Source: Trogon surrucura
Lineage: Eukaryota; Chordata; Aves; Trogoniformes; Trogonidae
Assembly: GCA_020746105.1 (NCBI GenBank)
Contig: CM036618.1
Location: 5,224,501-5,288,500 of the forward strand
Direction: 5' to 3'
DNA length: 64,000 nucleotides
Below the pieces are notes generated by a model. That model ran no database searches, was not told where the DNA came from, and saw only the letters and a list, made by a program, of their open reading frames with translations. This document shows positions 57,793-64,000 of this stretch, one piece after another (position 1 is the stretch's first letter; every line of letters begins with the position of its first letter). The translations under genes and the position numbers were made by a program.

Positions 57793-60399
57793 AAAGGAAT
57801 TTGGAGACAAATTTTAGAAAACTGGAAATTTCTCAATAGAATTAGGGTGCTTATATTTCTGAAACACACACAAAGCTCATCTCACTAACACTTGTTAATG
57901 GTGGCACTAATCACACGTAAATCTGCGTTAGACATCTGGACCAAACCAGTCATCCATCTTCTGTCTACGGGTTCAGTGCAAAAGCTCTAGGAAACTCCAG
58001 ACAGTGATTTATTCAGTCCTAAAGCAGGTTGCTAGTTGATTAACCAGGACTAGGTGTCTAATCTGTAGACAACCAGCATGAAGTGAGCTTAATCCTTTCA
58101 TAAACACTCAGCTACTGCTATAATGCAAGTCTTACCCAAATTTAATCAGTCTCTTTTAATACCAAGTCAACTAGATTACTCGTTTCAAGCCCAAATAAAC
58201 ATCTCCAGTAACAACCAAAACCAAATGTGAAAATTACCAACATAAACACTCATTTTGATGAAAAAATAAATCCCTGTTTTCTAAAGCTGTTTGGCTTAAA
58301 TCAAACACCCAGCTAACCTTTGAACCAGCGTTGGGAAGTTTCCATTCCAATGAGGGCTTTCGGAACACATGCCAACAACCTACACTCCATCCCCAGTTGG
58401 CAGGAGTTTGGCAGGGATACAAAAAAAACATGTTAACAATGATGCTTTTTTTCTATATATACAGTAAACCTTATGTGTATCAACACACTTGTTTAAACAG
58501 CTTTTTGAATCTGACTCACAATCTTCATGAATACATAAAAAGTTCCAGATGTTAAAATGTCCCAGGACGTGCATTTTAACTAACTTTGTTCTGCATTTGT
58601 AGCCTGACATGCAAAGAGGGCATATTGATTAGAATTACTGGCATACTTACTGCTTCAGCTTTCCTGCTTCCTACTGAGTGGTATTTGCCAGGGAATGACT
58701 AGTCTTTGTGCTATTTATTCCTAGCACAGTGCTCTTGGGATCCTGGATGCTTTGGAAATTCCCTTTTCATCAGTGGCTGGAGAGTTGAAAAAGGAAGAAG
58801 GAAAAAGGGAGGGAAAAAGCAGTCTGAGACTTCACAGGTGCAAATAAGGGAGAGGTTGAGGGGAAGAAGAGGGTGAAAGAGAAAATCTGTTTTCCCTTCT
58901 CTATTGTGACAGGTACTGATCAAATAACACACAGGTCTGTGCTCAGCTGCAGTTCACCATTGGCACGCTCATTGCAAAGCCCTTTGCACCGGTGCAAACT
59001 CACTGCTTACTTTAACTCTTACACATTATTAAATTTAAGACTCAGAATCCCCTGTAGCCATTTGCTTTTATTAACAGTGAGCATGTGTGCACCGCCAGAA
59101 AATCCAAGGCCTGGGAGAAATAGACTGCAGAATGTTACAACTTCAGAGAAAGCCCATTAGATGCACGATATCCTGGATGATTTGCATAGGAATTATCATA
59201 AAGGCTCAGTGGAGTTTAAAAAACAGATTTTGTGACTGTTTCTGACCTTGCTTGCATTGATGTTATATCAGTGCCACTTTATTTATTTCAATGTAACGAC
59301 TTCTGAATATGAATAAATAAAGTTTAGGTGCATTTTTCTGAAACGCCCAATTATTTTGGTTTTAGAAGTGATGAAACACTTAGCTCCACGTCCACAAAGG
59401 TTTGACGGAGCCTGTACTTAGATGGAGATCTCGAAATGTTATCCAGATCATTTACTACAAACACCCAAAGCAGGCATCACAAAAAGCAGCAGGTACTCAC
59501 TCGACAGGGTAATCCAAATGATGGCATTTAGGATACCTGACAAATCAGCAGGCACCATCAGGAATGGTGAAGAACTCTCCAGGGACTATGCACATGTTTT
59601 ACCCCCTGACTTTTCAGTACACATTACATACATGATGACAGGATCAGGAGCAGGAGTCTTCCATCTCAGTGCACAAGACAGCTGTAGAGCTTTTCTCCTT
59701 CTTGTTCCCCTGAATTTTGCATTCCTCCTCACAGAGTGACCTGTTCTTGGTGATAGGAATGGAGGATAAATTCCTATTTAGTTCATTTTTCTCATTTGCA
59801 CCAAATCTCAGGCTGCAAAAGAGCCCTTTACATGGAAGATGCCGTCTGGGCAGATGGATCAGTATCTTCTTCAAGGCCACAGTATTTTAGCTGAACTCAT
59901 TCTGGCAGAGTTAGGAACAGTCTGTCCAAGTTCTGCTTTTGAGGACCTGACACCACAAATTAGGCAAAAAGACAGCTCAGCAGAGACACACAACTGCAGG
60001 TTATTATTTAGAGATAAATGATAGGTGGGCAGTAGGGAAATGGTAGGAGCTACTCAAACTGGCCTACAATTTAAGAGTGCATGACATTTTTCAGGGTCAG
60101 CAAATGGCACTGAATTGGAAATGGTGCCTAAATACAAACAGAGGATTTAGGTATTATCCAAGTGGTGGGAATGTGGCCTCATGCCCCATGAGTCTGAATA
60201 ATGGTGGCAGAAAAAGGAGAGGTGAAGGACAGATGATGGAGAATATTGTAGCAATATAATTAATGGTTAAAGACTGGAGGTGTCCAAAATCTCAAGTAGC
60301 TCAAAGGCTTTGGCTTTCTAATATTTAGATTAGCAATCTAACCTAATACCTCTCAAACACTAAAGCAATTTATTGGGATTGGAGGTGTTAACCTGGAAG
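57793..60399. other. Unique DNA, no gene seen
   Basis: No exon or RNA gene supported. CTAGGTGTCTAATCTGTAGAC near 58050 may belong to the dispersed family. The plus-strand frame at 59422-59739 (105 codons) resembles no known protein. Confidence 0.45.
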
Positions 60400-60660
60400 C
60401 ACAGGAAGAGTGAATTCACCTCACCTAAGTCTAGCCATCAGAAAGTTAAACATCTGTCTACGCTATTTAATCAGTTCTTATAGCCAGTGAAGAAAGGCGC
60501 AAACCTCTAGAAAAGGCCCAACCCATCCCAGTACAGGTGAGATGAACTGCTCTCTGGAGCATCCTCTCTGCTTCCATTGACTATTGAGAGATGATCAACA
60601 GCTTAGACAACTAGCTTAGATTGGGTACCCACCGTCTAGACACTTAACATTACATGAGAC
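60400..60660 (+). repeat. Unidentified dispersed repeat family, plus-strand copy
   Basis: GAACTGCTCTCTGGAGC at about 60543 equals the GAACTGCTCTCTAGACTC start at 35722. CTTCCATTGACTATTGAG and ACTAGCTTAGATTGGGTAC match the minus-strand copy at 1321-1440 (CTCCATTGACTC, ACTAGCTTAGATTAGGTG). This copy therefore links the two groups of fragments into one family. The part before 60540 is assigned only by position. Confidence 0.5.
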
Positions 60661-63277
60661 TAATCTACCCCCCAGATATTCAGTATCTTTTTAGAAATCT
60701 CATGAGTGTTGTTGCAGTAACAAATAGCACTTTTTCATATTTATGCTTCCCAGAAGCAAGTTTTGATTTGCTAACGTATCTCTTTTTCTTCACCAACGAC
60801 TCATTTTCATTCTCTTCTTCCTCTGTTTAATAACAGGGATATATGTAGGTATAAAGATATACGTAGCGTACATATGGACCAGTTGCATCTGATACATACA
60901 GCATCATGTATTTTACGGCATTTATTTTTGTTTGGTTTATTAACAGAAAAACTGGGAAATCTGACAAAATCTCCAAATTTCTACATCTAAACTCTAGGCA
61001 TGGTATAATTTTTGTGTTAATTATTGACTATAGAAAACTTCTGGAACTTTAGCACCCTACCAAGTTTTTATTAATTTTATATGCTTAAGGGTTATTTCTG
61101 AACCACAGTCTCCCAGGTGCTGCAGTTAGCGTGTCCTGAGATACTTAAGTCACGTTAACCTTTGAACCTGTCTCATCTTTTCTTCCAAACTTAGTCAGCT
61201 GAGACTTTTAAAGTTCACACTTAAAATCAGCCTCTTGTCTGTTGAATCTTACAAGCGTTCTGATCTATAGCTTGTGGTTCTGACATACAGTAAGTGACTA
61301 TCAGCTGCACAGCTGAAATAATAAGGTTTTTTCAGAATTTGAAACCAGAAGAAAAAAAAAAAAACAACAGACAATACATATACTGCCTGTTTATATCCTA
61401 ATAATATCAGATGGACTTTTTTTTTTGCAAGAAAATAAATTAACAGATAAATAGCTTGCTTGGATACTAAGCAGATTAGCCCTTCATGCCATTTAAAGGA
61501 AGAAAACCACTTTGTAACAGGAAAATTATTTTTATATCTCCTATCTCACCTGGTGCATTTCCCTTCCTTTCTACTGATAATTTCAACATACTTTTTATGA
61601 AGAGCAATTCCAGACCCCATTATTGTTCCAAGCTCCGACATTCACATAGGAAATGAAAAACTGCCCCAACCTTCCTTCCTGCTCATAAAGTCCTGAAAGA
61701 GGTGGATAAGACCACAGAATCTTTTGACTTAGGGTACATTTTTTTTTTCTGTATTTGCATAAATCCCCCAGGCAGGCAGGAAGAGACAATATTTCAAACC
61801 CAATCCCAAATATTTCATTTGGAGCGGTTATCTCGTAATTACAGAACTGCTGCCAATTAGCGAAAAGAGAAACTTGTAGAATAATTTTGTGCTGTTAGAC
61901 ATGGAGGGAGGGATGGGGCGGATGGGCTTTAACACATACAGTATGTAGATGTACAATCCTGAACTAAAACGGGCAGTTCCACTGAGTGACCAATGACTTC
62001 TTCGCCTGGAGGGTACATGTACCCTGTGCACATCGATCGAAACACGTTTTCCTTGTGAAGATGTTTTCTGTTGTGGGACAACCATTGCTGCCACCGTGAT
62101 TTAACGGAACAATGCGATATTGTAGGCAATGTGAGGCACAAGCTTTATTCACCCACCAAAAATGTGCTGAGAATTTAGAGAGAGTGTAATTATCTTTGGC
62201 AGGGGATTAGTGTCCACATGCAGAACTTCCCTGGAAGCCTGACAACTGTGGAGAAAAAAAAACCTTTCCTTTAACATCACCTGAAACACAGTGTCTGCAA
62301 TAACAGGCACCCCCAATATCATGTGGGTCCAGAATACAGTGAGATGAAGAGGATTACCTTTGGGCCATCCACAGCTCCTATTGAGAAACCTTCTCTTAAA
62401 ACATCTCAGACTCCCCATTCCTTCACTATCTGATCGAATTTTGTGATTTAAGGTCATTGCTACCTCATGTCTTATTCTTGAAGGTTTCTAAACCTCTTAT
62501 TCGCTCATCTGCACACGTGCTACTTAGGTTGGTAGAACTGATAAAAACACAGGCTGCTCAAGTCTTTTCCAGATGAGCACACAAGGTCGTGGTAAGGAGA
62601 GGATGGAGAAATCGGCAAAATTGAGAACTCTTCCATTTTCATGATATATTTAACATTTACGAACCAGAAATTCTGTGATATCTCTCTAAATAAAGCACCT
62701 TTATGGCACTTTTTGCAAGTGAATAATTGAGTGTGTTTCTCATCACTTTAACATCAGGCCCTGTCCCTGCATGTGAGGCCAGAGTTCCCTTTGAAAAAGT
62801 GATTACTGGCTTTTTGGCCAAAAAAAAGTGTGAAGGATTATCTCACCCAGTATAAACGGCCCATTTCTCACTTCTCAGGCTTAGGGAGGAGGAAGATACC
62901 TCTCAAACCATGGCTACATCTACAGCAAGTTGCGAGTGGAGCTGCCATAAGTGTGGGATGTTTCTTATCCTCTGTGTCTCACTAATGGCTCCAGTGCAGA
63001 CTCCTGTAGACCACTTCATGTTCCTATACCACGTGCATGCAAGCACGTGGGGTCTAGGTTTCCATGGAAATTCAGTGTCAGAAGAATGAGAAAATGTCAC
63101 CTTCAGTGTTACCTCAAGGCCACCCCAAACGAACAATGCAAATTATCAACTGTCCTGTAGTGGACAATGGGTTAAGTGTGTTGAGGACCACATCCAGTAC
63201 AGATCTAATGACTGCAAATATGTCAAAGCAGGGAGGATAAGAGACTCATGCCTGTTAGTCTTTTCTAACTCAAGAAA
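60661..63277. other. Unique DNA, no gene seen
   Basis: No gene supported. Runs of A or T near 61350, 61420 and 61740. A paired E-box palindrome at 63029-63050 is listed separately. Confidence 0.45.
63029..63050. repeat. Inverted repeat with two CACGTG E-boxes
   Basis: CCACGTGC at 63029-63036 and GCACGTGG at 63043-63050 are exact inverted copies around ATGCAA. Each arm contains the CACGTG hexamer bound by bHLH proteins such as MYC, USF and CLOCK/BMAL1. The sequence is certain; any regulatory role is speculative. Confidence 0.6.
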
Positions 63278-63342
63278 ATCCATCTGTGGGTGGACTAGAT
63301 GATCATTCGAGGTCCCTTCTACCCCCTAACATTCTGTGGGTG
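63278..63342 (+). mobile_element. CR1 3' end, plus strand
   Basis: GTGGGTGGACTAGATGATC, ATTCGAGGTCCCTTCTACC and CCCTAACATTCTGTGG form the terminal 60 bp of the CR1 type ending CTAACATTCTGTGATTCTGTG, the same 3' type as the younger copy at 30010-30526. Upstream similarity is not clear. Confidence 0.85.
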
Positions 63343-64000
63343 TTTCCAGCCCTACCTACACTGACGCAGTTTCTGCCCACTAATTCCCCAACCCTCCACT
63401 GTAATAGTCAGAATTTGACTTGGTTACTTCCCAAAAATCCTCTTTTTCCCATATGTATTCTACAAGGAATACTATTTACACATGCAAATAATAAAATTGC
63501 ATCCTTGAAAGAAATCCTATGACATACTAATTCTGACCCATCCCAAATGACAAGGCTGGGACCTCCTCTACAAACATTTAAGGAACATGTTATGTTGTTT
63601 TAAGAGGGCAGCAATGTGAATCAAATTCTTTACAGTGGACAGCACTGAAGAAATTAAGGACAGTCCTATTCCTAACGAAATCAATTAGAATTTTGCTACT
63701 GATTGAAATGAAAGCTGAATCAGGCTTCATAACTACATTTCTGAGTATTTTAATAGCCAACCCTGTGTTTTTATGTCTGTATTAAAGTGGCTTATTTATT
63801 TAACAACATCCTTTCTCCTTTATTTATGTTACAAAAGAAAAAAGAAAGAAAAATTGTTGAGCTGATGCCTAGAAAGGGAAAAAAAATGTAAATATTTGCT
63901 ATGGTAAGAACTAAAAAGTAGGATTCACCTCTGGTCCCACATTTGTTAAGGATAAATTAGGTCCAGTAATTTTTATTGCACTCACTGTAAATCAGACCAC
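63343..64000. other. Unique DNA to the window edge, no gene seen
   Basis: No feature recognised. CACTGTAAATCAG at the very end (63983-63995) could begin another GTGTAAATCAGG-type repeat, but the window stops there. Confidence 0.4.

Noticed and set aside
57905..58075. Further copy of the unnamed dispersed family (CTAGGTGTCTAATCTGTAGAC)
   Set aside because: Only one block matches and the order of other blocks cannot be confirmed.
1..64000. CRISPR array, operon, tRNA or rRNA genes
   Set aside because: There are no regularly spaced repeats, no ribosome binding sites with tandem genes and no cloverleaf I could identify. The repeat content is that of a vertebrate nuclear genome.

Overview
This window looks like avian nuclear DNA, either a gene desert or the inside of a very long intron. 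The main evidence is repeat content. At least fifteen CR1 non-LTR retrotransposon copies are present, in both orientations. Many carry the avian CR1 3' end (GATGATCTTTAAAGGTCCCTTCC-like, closing on ATTCTATGATTCTATG or ATTCTGTGATTCTGTG). There is an ERVL-like solo LTR of a type seen in birds, very few SINEs, and AT-rich unique DNA between them. The exact species cannot be told from this. I found no host protein-coding exon, tRNA, rRNA, CRISPR or bacterial feature that I can defend. Open frames outside CR1 are short (mostly 60-130 codons), resemble no family I know, and are what chance gives in AT-rich DNA.

Layout. 1-145 is the middle of a minus-strand CR1 cut by the window edge. 4.35-5.07 kb holds two CR1 copies meeting 3' end to 3' end. 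6.59-7.23 kb is a minus-strand CR1. 12.17-12.91 kb is a probable ERVL-type solo LTR, and 13.03-13.20 kb is a CR1 tail with a short microsatellite. 14.79-15.10 kb is a plus-strand CR1 tail. 16.1-17.3 kb is a repeat-free block that could be regulatory or a noncoding exon, followed by a 140-bp AT-rich palindrome at 17.53-17.67 kb. 22.00-22.16 kb is a MIR-like SINE remnant with an old CR1/L3-like piece beside it. 27.5 kb is a CR1 tail. 29.5-30.8 kb is a minus-strand CR1 split by a younger plus-strand CR1. 32.3 kb is a palindromic MITE-like repeat. 33.76-34.05 kb and 36.41-37.40 kb are two more minus-strand CR1 copies. 39.04-41.06 kb is a pile-up of four or five minus-strand CR1 pieces. 54.2-57.8 kb is a second MIR-like remnant followed by the largest element, a 3.2-kb plus-strand CR1 with the end of ORF1 and most of a broken ORF2. 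63.28-63.34 kb is a last CR1 tail.

The most interesting unexplained structure is a degenerate dispersed family that I do not recognise. Pieces of it recur at about 1.3, 18.2-18.8, 20.6, 35.6-35.9, 47.4-47.6 and 60.5 kb. They share a TCCATTGACT-like core, an AGCTTAGATTAGGT-like stretch and a GATTTAG...CACACAGGNNTCT stretch. It may be an old avian or amniote transposon that is known under a name I cannot recall.

Nothing here forms a working gene system. The CR1 copies are 5'-truncated and carry stops and frameshifts, and the LTR has no retroviral coding region. All repeat assignments rest on reading the sequence against remembered family features. RepeatMasker with an avian library and a multi-bird alignment would settle both the repeat names and whether the unique stretches are conserved.
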